From Nitrospina sp. (GTDB taxonomy: Bacteria > Nitrospinota > Nitrospinia > Nitrospinales > JACRGP01): 64,000 nucleotides of DNA. Position 1 is the first letter of the stretch. Every line of letters begins with the position of its first letter. Shown here one piece after another: positions 8,702-17,616 of this stretch. Where the stretch lies: NCBI GenBank assembly GCA_024648695.1, contig JACAVV010000012.1, positions 69,506 through 133,505 on the forward strand. Reading direction: 5' to 3'. Both the position numbers and the translations under genes were made by a program. A model generated the notes under the pieces. The model ran no database searches. It was not told the origin of the DNA and saw only the letters and a list, made by a program, of their open reading frames with translations.

Positions 8702-9661
8702 TCAAAGTTTGATTCTGGGGTCCACCACCGCGTACAGGATTTCAGACACCAAGGTGCCCGTCAAAACCAGAACAGCGGCAAAGAAGTTTAATGTTAAAGT
8801 GACCGGAAAATCACGCGCCATAATTGCATCATATCCCAGGCGTCCGATGCCGGGCCAGTTGAACACGGTTTCAAAGATAACCGATCCCCCTATCAACCCC
8901 GGAATCATCAGGCCAAACATAGTGATAAAGGGTAGCAACGCGTTGCGCAGGCCGTGCTTGTAAATCACCGCATCCTCAGGGAGCCCTTTGGCGCGGGCGG
9001 TACGAATGTAGTCCTGATGCAAAACTTCCAGCATCGAGGACTTTACAAAACGTGATAACCAGGCTACCCCTGCTAATGCGGCCATCAATCCGGGGATGGT
9101 GAGGTGCCAGATGCGGTCCATCGACTGAAACAGCCAGGAAGAATCTTCCAGCCCGAAGGTTCGAATTCCGGTTGCAGGCACGTTGAACGTTTTCACCATA
9201 AAAATGATGACGATATAAGATAGAAAAAACCCTGGAATGGAAATAAGGGCATAGGACAAAAAAGTGCTGGTATGATCAAACACAGATCCTCTGCGCAATG
9301 CCGCCTGGACCCCCACAGGAAAAGCGAGGCACCAGGTGATGAATGTACTGATCAGAAACAACGGCAGGGAATTCAAAAACCGGTCCCAGATTTTCTGAAA
9401 CACCGGTTGATTGTCCTTGAAGGAACGGAGCTCTCCGGTCGCCAAATCGCGAATCCAGTACAGGTATTGCGCATACAAGGGATCATCCAGATGAAAGGCG
9501 TCGCGTAAACGTTGGATATCTTCCGGCTTCATTCTCGGATTAGAAGGGTCGACGAGGCTGGGTTCACCAGGGGCAATGTGAACGATGGAATGACAAAGGA
9601 TAGACACAAAAAACAACAAAACCAACCGTGCACCGATTTTCTTGAGAATGAATTCTTTCAT
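8702..9661 (-). CDS. ABC transporter permease, DppB/OppB type
   Basis: 319 residues with an N-terminal helix ([20 protein letters not shown]). The family opening is followed by a periplasmic segment including [20 protein letters not shown], and then a five-helix core with the EAA loop [20 protein letters not shown]. It ends with the typical [10 protein letters not shown]. It pairs with the downstream DppC-type permease to form the membrane channel of an oligopeptide-type importer. It is divergent from the Nif3-like gene with about 100 bases between starts. Confidence 0.88.
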   Translation of the reverse strand: MKEFILKKIGARLVLLFFVSILCHSIVHIAPGEPSLVDPSNPRMKPEDIQRLRDAFHLDDPLYAQYLYWIRDLATGELRSFKDNQPVFQKIWDRFLNSLPLFLISTFITWCLAFPVGVQAALRRGSVFDHTSTFLSYALISIPGFFLSYIVIIFMVKTFNVPATGIRTFGLEDSSWLFQSMDRIWHLTIPGLMAALAGVAWLSRFVKSSMLEVLHQDYIRTARAKGLPEDAVIYKHGLRNALLPFITMFGLMIPGLIGGSVIFETVFNWPGIGRLGYDAIMARDFPVTLTLNFFAAVLVLTGTLVSEILYAVVDPRIKL

Positions 9662-9761
9662 CAGGTAATGTTTGGAAAACCTTTAACTATTTGTATGGAA
9701 AGCTCTTCGTGAGACCACATTGCTTTTGCCTTTTTACCGGGATTTCTTTTATACTCATTTT

Positions 9762-10511
9762 ATGGATATTATACAAGTCAGTCATCATCTGGATCAATTA
9801 CTGGATATACACGCTATTCAAGACTCGGGTAATGCCATGAATGGCCTGCAAGTCCAAAACACCGGAGAAATTCGCAAAGTGGGCCTCGCTGTAGATGTCT
9901 GTTTCAAAACCCTGCAAATGGCCAAAGAAGAGGGATGCGATATGTTGTTCGTCCATCATGGATTGTTTTGGAGTGGACTGCAAGCGATTCGAGGTAGCTA
10001 TTTTGAAAAGCTGTCGTTAATGATCCGCGAAAACATCGGACTCTATTCTGCACATATCCCTCTGGATATTCACCCAGTGCTCGGAAATAATAAAGCCTTG
10101 GCAGACCTCATCGGACTGGAACGCTTACAACCTTTTGGAGAGTATAAAGGTCAGAAAATTGGGCTCAAGGGCACACTTGTCTCTCAATCGGCGGAGAAGT
10201 TGGGAAAAATGCTGGAGCAACAGTTAGGCTCACCCGTCAAGGTGATAGGAAAGGGTCTTGTGCAAATGGTAGGCTTGGTCACAGGGGGAGCAGGTGATAT
10301 GTTACGCGACGCCATTGCAGAAGGTCTGGACTGCTATATAACGGGAGAAGCCTCAGCCCATCATTTTCATGAGGCGGAGGAAGGAAATTGCGTTTTGATA
10401 TTGGCGGGGCATTACGCCACAGAAACTGGTGGCGTTAAGGCGGTCGGTAGCCACCTGGAACAAACGTTTGGGTTGGAAACTATTTATCTGGACTACCCGA
10501 CCGGTATGTAG
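9762..10511 (+). CDS. Nif3-like dinuclear metal-centre protein
   Basis: About 249 residues from the ATG at 9762 (MDIIQVSHHL); an upstream in-frame start at 9720 would add 14 hydrophobic residues that the family lacks. Metal-ligand motifs of the Nif3/YbgI family are present: DMLFVHHGLFWSG, SAHIPLDIHPVLGNN, and near the C-terminus TGEASAHHFHEAEE with LAGHYATETGG. Family members form hexamers with two metal ions per subunit; some act as GTP cyclohydrolase-like enzymes, but the role is generally unsettled. Confidence 0.88.
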   Translation: MDIIQVSHHLDQLLDIHAIQDSGNAMNGLQVQNTGEIRKVGLAVDVCFKTLQMAKEEGCDMLFVHHGLFWSGLQAIRGSYFEKLSLMIRENIGLYSAHIPLDIHPVLGNNKALADLIGLERLQPFGEYKGQKIGLKGTLVSQSAEKLGKMLEQQLGSPVKVIGKGLVQMVGLVTGGAGDMLRDAIAEGLDCYITGEASAHHFHEAEEGNCVLILAGHYATETGGVKAVGSHLEQTFGLETIYLDYPTGM

Positions 10512-10519
10512 GTTTTCAT

Positions 10520-10648
10520 TTAGCGTCGCCTGGGATCTTCTTTTCTGATTTTTACAGGAATCGCCTGTTTTTCCGGACGAAAAATAAATCCTAAAATCAT
10601 TAACAGAGCCATACCTATTCCAAATTCCATCACAGAGTCGATAGTCAT
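10520..10648 (-). CDS. 42-residue single-pass membrane protein
   Basis: An ATG at 10648 has a good ribosome site (GGGAGA, 5 bases away). The product has one membrane helix (MEFGIGMALLMILGFIFR) and a basic cytoplasmic tail ending KIRKEDPRRR. It begins 13 bases after the stop of the triple PCP_red gene and is surely cotranscribed with it. It may anchor or partner that soluble protein. Family unknown. Confidence 0.6.
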   Translation of the reverse strand: MTIDSVMEFGIGMALLMILGFIFRPEKQAIPVKIRKEDPRRR

Positions 10649-10661
10649 TGTATCTCCCTTT

Positions 10662-11498
10662 TTAGAAAGTAAATCGATATTTTTCAAATAGTTCGAATGT
10701 TACTGTCGTCTCGCCTTCCTTGGACACCTGCTCTTCGATCCGCTTAATCGCCATATTGCGAACAAAAGGAATAGGAATCCTCATAACTTTTTTAGCCGCT
10801 TCTTCTGTCCAATTCAAGGAAAAATCGGGGACTTCATCCTTTTGTTGCTCATTTTCTACATCCCGCTGCTCATCCTCGGCAGTCACTTCCATGCCCATGG
10901 CTTTCTTTGCTGAGGCGGGCATGATGTTTGTGAACACTTCATCGATGATTCCGGCCGTCACCATTTTATCGCCTTGTTCGCGAGCTCTCGCTTCAATGGT
11001 TTGCTTCGCCATACCCCGAACAAAGGGCGGTACTTTTTCCATTTTTGCCAAAGCTTCCTTGTTCCAGGGCATGCCCATCGTCGGGGCGACGTCCATGTAA
11101 TTCTTGAATTTTCCGATAATATCTTCTTTTTTTTCAGTACGTTGCGCAAGGAAATCCTCGATCTCTTCAATCACTTCAACCTTGCGGGGACTCTCCGACA
11201 TTTTCTTTTTCGCTTCATCGAAAGCCCCCATCGATAGCTCTTCAAAGCCAAACTGCTTGACCCTTTTAGACACGAGCATCATGGATTCATTACGGATTTC
11301 GGTGAGGAATTCTGAAGTCACCAACTTGTAACCCCGTTTCACACAGCGTTGCACCATCAGTTTTCGAATTCCGGGGCGCACGAATTCCGGAGCATGCTTG
11401 ACCCGCTCCCAAGCTTCAGGATCCCAACTCACTCCATTTTCCACCGCGTAAGGATGGTCTATTTCTTTTCCATTGATATCTTGACCGGCACTAATCAT
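10662..11498 (-). CDS. protein with three tandem PCP_red domains
   Basis: 278 residues. Three copies of one about 47-residue module lie at residues 24-70, 144-190 and 229-275. Each has the pattern W-x4-A-x3-(M/V)-x3-P-x-FVR-x7-(I/M)-x4-(A/V)-x3-G-x4-(V/T)T. This matches the C-terminal domain of light-independent protochlorophyllide reductase subunit B (PCP_red family), which also occurs alone in non-photosynthetic bacteria. Linkers are charged and helical. No bchB/bchN/bchL gene is nearby. No metal-binding Cys cluster is seen, so the role is unknown, perhaps protein or cofactor binding. Confidence 0.75.
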   Translation of the reverse strand: MISAGQDINGKEIDHPYAVENGVSWDPEAWERVKHAPEFVRPGIRKLMVQRCVKRGYKLVTSEFLTEIRNESMMLVSKRVKQFGFEELSMGAFDEAKKKMSESPRKVEVIEEIEDFLAQRTEKKEDIIGKFKNYMDVAPTMGMPWNKEALAKMEKVPPFVRGMAKQTIEARAREQGDKMVTAGIIDEVFTNIMPASAKKAMGMEVTAEDEQRDVENEQQKDEVPDFSLNWTEEAAKKVMRIPIPFVRNMAIKRIEEQVSKEGETTVTFELFEKYRFTF

Positions 11499-11687
11499 TT
11501 TTCTTTTCCAAATAAAATAATCAAATATTTATACTAGAATTATACTAAAAATGCCTCACCTTTTTCAAATTAACTTGATCCTGACGACAATGTCAATTAA
11601 TTTGGAAACTTTTCGAAATACAGGGATTGTTGAAAACTTTAACTTTTGTACGATTTTTCAATGCTCCCGGAACAAGGAACAAAATTC

Positions 11688-14600
11688 ATGAAGCGAACAC
11701 CTGTTATTTATTTTTTATTTTTTCTATCCGGAATCACCGCCCTGATTTACGAAATCATCTGGACACGCATGTTGACCCTTGTTTTCGGTCATACGGTGTA
11801 TTCGGTTTCTATTGTATTGGCCGCGTTCATGGCGGGTTTGGGATTTGGGAGTTACCTTTGGGGCCATTTGATTGATAACGCTTCGTCTTCCCAGGGGGAA
11901 AATTCTTCTGAAAGCGCACCCCAATCGCTATTGATTTACGGCTCGATTGAAATTGTTATCGGTGTTTGCGGGGCTGTGTTTTCCTTGTTATTCGCCAATT
12001 TTTCCAGCATCTATTCTTTGCTCCATTTGGCTTTGCCGGACTCGCAATTAGTGTTTAACGGAATCAAGGCGATTCTGGCTTTTGGCCTGATGTTCATTCC
12101 CACGACATTGATGGGCGCGACGTTACCGGTTATCAGCAAATATTATGTTACCCAGGACAAGGATCTTGAAAACCAGGTGGGTAGCCTTTATTTCCTGAAC
12201 ACATTGGGTGCCGCTGTGGGTTGTCTGACAACCGGATTCGTTTTGATTGAGGCAATCGGAGTCCTGCAAACAGCCTGGTTTGCCGCCATTTTGAATCTTT
12301 TCATTGGGATCGGTGCCATCCGAACCTATCAGGAGACCCATCCCGGAAAAGCGCAATGGTTTTACATCCCCAAAATCAAAATCCCCAAATTCGAACTCCA
12401 TCGCGATGAATCGTTTTGGGTCCTTGCCAGTTTTGTATGCGGGTTCACAGCATTGGCTTATGAAGTATTATGGTCGCGTCTGCTGGTATTCAGTATCTCC
12501 AGCACGGTGTATTCTTTTAGCATGATGCTGGCCGTCTTCCTGTTAGGGATTGCACTAGGAAGTTTGATCGCGGTCCCCTTGATGCGATGGGTCAAGGATT
12601 TGCGATCCCTGTTGGTATGGGTCCAGATCGGTATCGGGTTTTATATTATCGTTTCGTTATACTCTATGGAATCGCTGTTGTCTCCACCCTGGAACAGCTA
12701 CAACCTGCAAAACCCGGCACGTGCTTTTGGAATTTACTTTAAAGATTCTCTCATGCTGATGCTGATTCCCACCATCCTGTTAGGAATCAATTTCCCCGTG
12801 CTCATAAAAAACGCCGCCGGACACTTTGACCGCATTGGAAGAGGAACCGGAAAGGTTTATGGAAGCAATACACTTGGCGCCATTTTGGGGTCTCTGGTAG
12901 CCGGCTTCCTGCTTCTCCCATTGATCGGGGTGTGCTGGAGTTTATTGCTGGTTGCCACTCTAAACTTTGCACTGGGCGGAGTGCTACTCTTTCAAAGCAA
13001 CCAATTCAACCCATCCCTGCGTAAAATGCTCGCCGGTGCCCTGGGAATTGTGATCATCGCAATCAATATCGGTGTTCCCAAGGATTTGCTGAATCCGTTT
13101 TTCATGCGCGACAGTTCAGGCAAACGAAGCCTTAAAAAACTGCTCTTTTTCGAAGAGGGGATCACTGACACCGTGGCAATTTTCGAGGACAATTACGGAA
13201 TTCTGGATCCCAGCGCCAAGCGCCTCATAACCAACGGGGTATCGATGTCCGCTTCCAACCTGGTGGCCTCACGCTACATGAAACTGTTCGCCCATGTCCC
13301 CATCATGTTGTCGGATCAACCGGACGAAGTATTGGTGATTTGTTTTGGTACAGGCCAAACGACAGGAGCCGCGGGGATTCAACCACGGGTGAAATCTGTG
13401 GACAGCCTGGAGTTATCGCCGAGCGTTATCAATGGTGCCGGGGTGTTCAAAAATGAAAACCATGACGTGGTCAATCTGGAAAAAGTCCATATCGTTTTGC
13501 AGGACGGAAGGAACCACTTGCTCACCACCTCGAAACAATATGATGTGATCACCGGTGAACCGCCGCCTCCAAGAACCGCGTTCACGGTCAACCTCTACAC
13601 CCGCGATTTTTATCGCCAGGTGCACAACCGGCTCAAACCCGGCGGTAAATTCGTGCAATGGATTCCTTTGCACAGCCAGAGCCTGGAGGAGGTGGAAATG
13701 CACCTAAAAACATTTCTGGCCGAATTTCCCCATGCTTTGGGTTGGATGTCGGTGGCGAATGAAGTTCTGCTCCTGGGCTCCGATCAACCCATCGAACTGG
13801 ATTTTAAAAAATTGAAGAAGCAGTTTGAGGACCCTGTAGTGCGCAAGGCTATGGCAGATATCCACATAAATTCACCGCATGCCTTTCTGGCCAACCTGTG
13901 GTACTTGGAGGACCAGATCACCGCTTTCGCCGCAGGGGCGAAAGAGATCACCGATAACCGGCCCTACATCGAATTCTATTTGAACTTTCCAGATGTGATC
14001 AATTCTTCGGATATGGAACAACTGGTTCTTAGCCGCGCCTCCTTTGATGCGATCACCAAAAGGGTCACCAATCTATCGGGAGAAGACAAAAAACGGTTCA
14101 AGGCCCATTATGAGGCTATGGACAAATATCAAAAAGGTGTTTTGTACAACAACCGGCACCAGCTTCTGGATGCCATTTCGATGGTGGAAGACAACAACCT
14201 GTTCCGCTACCATTTGCAAGCTGAAACAGGGCAAATTCATCGGCTTGAAGAGCAGTTGAAACAAGATCCCAACAACCCAGACCTGATGCTCAATCTGGGC
14301 CATGCCAATTTTCAGATTGGCAACCACGAAAAAAGCATGGAACTGTTGCAAAAGGTCCTGGAGAAAAATCCTAAGCAGAGTTACGCCAACCTCTACATGG
14401 CATTCAATTTAATGGAAGTGGACCGGACGGCGGAAGCCAAACCCTATTTCGAAGCGGCGGTAAAAGTAGACCCCAGCCAGTTGCGCACCGTCATGCAGGA
14501 GATGGCCCTCATCGACCTGTTGAAAGAGTTGTCCCAAAAACCGGACAGTCTCAGTTTGATCAATTCTGCGGCACAGTTTTATAATGTAAAAAACCAGTTC

Positions 14601-14921
14601 AACAAATCCCTGGAATATTCCATGAAAGCTTTCCAAAAAGACCCCGTTAATTTAAGGGCTTTGCAAAGCATCGTGTTCAGTTACCGGGGATTGGGCAACA
14701 TTCGCGAAGTGTTTGATTACGGCCGAAGATACGACTTGCTCAACCCCGATGACATTCATATTTCGTACATATTGGGGGAGGCCTATATGAAATCCCTTCG
14801 CTTCAAAAAAGCCATTCCCTTCTTTGAAAAAGTGATCAAGGCAGACGACTCTTATCGCAATGCACAAAAACTCTTGGAGGTTTGTAAAGAAAAAGCCAAA
14901 GCACTAAAGGCAAAAGCCTGA
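11688..14921 (+). CDS. fused membrane / polyamine-synthase-like / TPR protein
   Basis: About 1,077 residues from the ATG at 11688, preceded by AAGGAAC; the longer frame starts with TTG. Residues 1-480 are hydrophobic, with two related halves each beginning SGITALIYEIIWTRML or CGFTALAYEVLWSRLL. A Rossmann methyltransferase/spermidine-synthase fold follows (VICFGTGQTTGAAG, SLELSPSVI, QDGRNHLLTT). The C-terminal 270 residues are TPR-type helices. The glycine loop is GTGQTTG instead of GGGDG, and the catalytic Asp position reads TGEPPPP, so aminopropyl transfer is doubtful. Related fused proteins are common and mostly uncharacterised. Confidence 0.8.
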   Translation: MKRTPVIYFLFFLSGITALIYEIIWTRMLTLVFGHTVYSVSIVLAAFMAGLGFGSYLWGHLIDNASSSQGENSSESAPQSLLIYGSIEIVIGVCGAVFSLLFANFSSIYSLLHLALPDSQLVFNGIKAILAFGLMFIPTTLMGATLPVISKYYVTQDKDLENQVGSLYFLNTLGAAVGCLTTGFVLIEAIGVLQTAWFAAILNLFIGIGAIRTYQETHPGKAQWFYIPKIKIPKFELHRDESFWVLASFVCGFTALAYEVLWSRLLVFSISSTVYSFSMMLAVFLLGIALGSLIAVPLMRWVKDLRSLLVWVQIGIGFYIIVSLYSMESLLSPPWNSYNLQNPARAFGIYFKDSLMLMLIPTILLGINFPVLIKNAAGHFDRIGRGTGKVYGSNTLGAILGSLVAGFLLLPLIGVCWSLLLVATLNFALGGVLLFQSNQFNPSLRKMLAGALGIVIIAINIGVPKDLLNPFFMRDSSGKRSLKKLLFFEEGITDTVAIFEDNYGILDPSAKRLITNGVSMSASNLVASRYMKLFAHVPIMLSDQPDEVLVICFGTGQTTGAAGIQPRVKSVDSLELSPSVINGAGVFKNENHDVVNLEKVHIVLQDGRNHLLTTSKQYDVITGEPPPPRTAFTVNLYTRDFYRQVHNRLKPGGKFVQWIPLHSQSLEEVEMHLKTFLAEFPHALGWMSVANEVLLLGSDQPIELDFKKLKKQFEDPVVRKAMADIHINSPHAFLANLWYLEDQITAFAAGAKEITDNRPYIEFYLNFPDVINSSDMEQLVLSRASFDAITKRVTNLSGEDKKRFKAHYEAMDKYQKGVLYNNRHQLLDAISMVEDNNLFRYHLQAETGQIHRLEEQLKQDPNNPDLMLNLGHANFQIGNHEKSMELLQKVLEKNPKQSYANLYMAFNLMEVDRTAEAKPYFEAAVKVDPSQLRTVMQEMALIDLLKELSQKPDSLSLINSAAQFYNVKNQFNKSLEYSMKAFQKDPVNLRALQSIVFSYRGLGNIREVFDYGRRYDLLNPDDIHISYILGEAYMKSLRFKKAIPFFEKVIKADDSYRNAQKLLEVCKEKAKALKAKA

Positions 14922-14934
14922 TCTTGGCCCGCTG

Positions 14935-16044
14935 TCAGTTTTCATGAAGTGTTTGGGGGTTAACAGTAAATATGTGAACTTCCCTGGAATCAGGAAACTC
15001 TTTAATGATTTTGACCATGGTGTCAATATTTTCTTTAAACGCCTGGACCAAATCGCCGTCAAAATGGACCCATGAAAGTTTTTCGATTTCTGCCAGGGCA
15101 TCATTAATATCCCAGGCTTGCTTATAAGGACGTTCGCTGGTAAGCGCATCAAAAACATCGCACAAGGCAACAATCCGTCCTTCAAGAGGAATGTCTTTAC
15201 CCTTTTTTTTGTAAGGGTAGCCTGAACCATCCCAACGCTCATGGTGGTTCAGCGCGATGGACTCGGCCATCTGCATCAATCGTGAATTGCTTCCCGATAA
15301 GATTTGCGCCCCAATCAGAGCATGAGTTTTCATAATATCCCACTCTTCGCCATCCAATCGGGCGGGCTTCAGTAGAATGCGGTCGGGAATTCCAATTTTT
15401 CCAACATCGTGCATGGGACTCGCGTTTAATAGCAGATGGCAGTCCTTTTCGTCCAGACCAATTATTTTGGCAAGCTCCGCACATAAATGGCCCATTCGAA
15501 TCACGTGCATTCCCGTCTCATTATCCCGGTATTCCGCGGCCCTTCCCAGGCGATGGACGATTTCCATTCTAGTGTCTTCCAACTCCCGGGTTCGTTCCTG
15601 GATTCCTTCTTCCAGGGTTTGGTTTTGGTCGCGAATATGGTTATGAAGCATTTTCCCTTCCAGCAAATTGCGAATACGGGTCACTCCTTCGGACACATCA
15701 AAGGGTTTCGGTAAAAAGTCCTTGGCTCCGGCTTTCAGGGCTTTTAAACGAATTCCATATTCCCGTTGTCCAGTCAAAATAATAACTGGCAAAAAATCAT
15801 CCTTTATTTTAGTTTGGAGTTGCTCCAATATGTCGAAGCCATTGCAATTTGGCATTTTTAAATCCAGAAGAAGTAAATCCGGTTCATCCTCTTCAAAAAA
15901 TTCCTTCACTTTCTGGCTATCGGTCAGATAAAAAACATTTTTAAACCCGCTTCCTTTCAAAAGGCGGGTAAAAATTTCTGCATTTCTTATATCGTCATCA
16001 ACGATCAAAATTTTTGCTTCAAAAACACTATCCGTGATCATCAT
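14935..16044 (-). CDS. response regulator with HD-GYP domain (cyclic-di-GMP phosphodiesterase)
   Basis: 369 residues. The receiver domain is at about 10-125, with the acidic pair in ILIVDDD, phospho-acceptor Asp in LLLLDLKMPN and Lys in FLPKPFD. A coiled linker (about 125-165) leads to an HD-GYP domain with metal residues in SPMHDVGKIGIPD, THALIGAQIL, LNHHERWDGSGYP and ALCDVFDALTSERPYK. The set is complete for HD-GYP phosphodiesterases that degrade c-di-GMP. No cognate kinase is adjacent. It is convergent with the TPR protein, with 13 bases between stops. Confidence 0.92.
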   Translation of the reverse strand: MMITDSVFEAKILIVDDDIRNAEIFTRLLKGSGFKNVFYLTDSQKVKEFFEEDEPDLLLLDLKMPNCNGFDILEQLQTKIKDDFLPVIILTGQREYGIRLKALKAGAKDFLPKPFDVSEGVTRIRNLLEGKMLHNHIRDQNQTLEEGIQERTRELEDTRMEIVHRLGRAAEYRDNETGMHVIRMGHLCAELAKIIGLDEKDCHLLLNASPMHDVGKIGIPDRILLKPARLDGEEWDIMKTHALIGAQILSGSNSRLMQMAESIALNHHERWDGSGYPYKKKGKDIPLEGRIVALCDVFDALTSERPYKQAWDINDALAEIEKLSWVHFDGDLVQAFKENIDTMVKIIKEFPDSREVHIFTVNPQTLHEN

Positions 16045-16231
16045 AATGACTCCCAGGCCCCCTATTTGGTGATGGGCAAAAACAAAATATTACATAGAAA
16101 TTCTATTTCCAGTTTAAAAGCAAAAAATTACCTTGTCAATTTAAAATACCAAGGATAACTACCTCAAAACTGGCAAATTTTGGAGAATATGATTGAAACT
16201 TCGATCAAAAACAACACTAAATAATTGAAAA

Positions 16232-17470
16232 TTATAGTTTTAGAATTTTTTTCAATTTCCCGGCAACTTGTACTATTAATTGCAGAATCTTATTCTTGAA
16301 ATAGGCTTTTTTATCGAATAGGCGGTCGTGGGTTTCAAATAGTAATTTTGGAATGTCAAGTTTTTCCGGGCATCGAGGCAGGCAGTCACCGCATTCCGTA
16401 CATTTGAAAGCAAAATTTCCCGGAAACCAATGCCCCTGCCCTTCGAGCATGTTGTAACGAAACCGGCCGTATTCGGACATATCGTACGCTTCCAGCAAAT
16501 TGCGAAACCGCAAGATTTCCGGGATGAGAATGTTTTCCGGGCAAGGCAAACATTCATCGCACAATGTGCATCGGTCTGCCAACGCCGAAAGGGGTGCATC
16601 CATTCCTGATTTCAATTCCTGAAAGGTCTCACTTTGATAAGATTCTCCGTTCAGAATCTTAAAGTTTTGCGCAAAGTGTTCCACTTCATGAATTCCCATA
16701 CTCAAGGTGTGAATTCGAGGATGGCTTAGGCAAAAGCGGCCATTAAACTGAATGGCCGTTAAAGGGTCCGCCAGGGATCTGACTTTCTCGGAAGGACTCC
16801 ACAACATACCGCCCTTTTCGTTCGGGGAAATGATGAACACACCCATGTCTTTTTTTTCGGCCAGTTCAATGGCAGGACGATTCCTTTGAAAGAAATAATA
16901 GTAGTGCAAATTGATAAAACTGAACAAATCGGTTTCCATCGCTTTTAAAATAACATTCAAGGGACCGTGAGTGGAAAATCCTATATGACGAATGATTCCC
17001 TCCTCCTTCATCCGATGCAAAGTTTCCACTGGACCTCCAGGAGCTGTAGACGCGGCCAGCCGTTCTTCATTATTAATTCCATGCCAACCATAAAGATCCA
17101 AATAATCCAGACGCAAAGCTGTCAATTGTTCTTCCACCAGTTTGCGAGTTTCATCGGCCGTCATGGGAGCGCCTTTGGTCATCATCTTGTAAGAGCTTCG
17201 CGGCACGTTGAGTTCTTCAAGCACTTTTCCATAAAGATGCTCGCTTTTCATATAACCATGAGCCGTTTCTATATGATTGATTCCAAGGTCCAAAGCCAAA
17301 CGGGTGATCTCCATACAATTCTCAATAGACTCTTTTGGCAACCGGTTCCGTGGCGGGGTCCATCCCCGCTTAAACCGCATGCCCCCCAATGTTATCACCG
17401 AAAGGGATTCCCCGGTTTTTCCAAAACGCCGGTATTCCATTGCAGGAAGATTTTTTAATTCTGTTATCAT
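16232..17470 (-). CDS. aldo/keto reductase with C-terminal ferredoxin domain
   Basis: 412 residues. An AKR barrel occupies about 10-290 (FGKTGESLSVITLGGMRFKR; NHIETAHGYMKSEHLYGKVL; DLYGWHGINN). The C-terminal part has two Cys clusters, CTLCDECLPCP and CTECGDCLPRCP, predicting two iron-sulfur centres. This architecture is a recognised oxidoreductase group that couples NAD(P)H or ferredoxin to an unknown carbonyl substrate. The usual AKR Asp is Glu here (ETAHGY), as in other members of this subgroup as I recall. A basic tail (KLKKILKL) ends the protein. Confidence 0.88.
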   Translation of the reverse strand: MITELKNLPAMEYRRFGKTGESLSVITLGGMRFKRGWTPPRNRLPKESIENCMEITRLALDLGINHIETAHGYMKSEHLYGKVLEELNVPRSSYKMMTKGAPMTADETRKLVEEQLTALRLDYLDLYGWHGINNEERLAASTAPGGPVETLHRMKEEGIIRHIGFSTHGPLNVILKAMETDLFSFINLHYYYFFQRNRPAIELAEKKDMGVFIISPNEKGGMLWSPSEKVRSLADPLTAIQFNGRFCLSHPRIHTLSMGIHEVEHFAQNFKILNGESYQSETFQELKSGMDAPLSALADRCTLCDECLPCPENILIPEILRFRNLLEAYDMSEYGRFRYNMLEGQGHWFPGNFAFKCTECGDCLPRCPEKLDIPKLLFETHDRLFDKKAYFKNKILQLIVQVAGKLKKILKL

Positions 17471-17616
17471 TTCATGAACTCAATTCAGGTTTGATTGTGT
17501 TAGGCTCTGGTATTTTTTAGCAAATATTGTTTCATGCTAAAAAACAGGTTCAGCGGTGTCAATCCCTTTGCGGATTTAATATCAATCAATTGCAATTCAT
17601 TTCGGGAGTATTTTTG

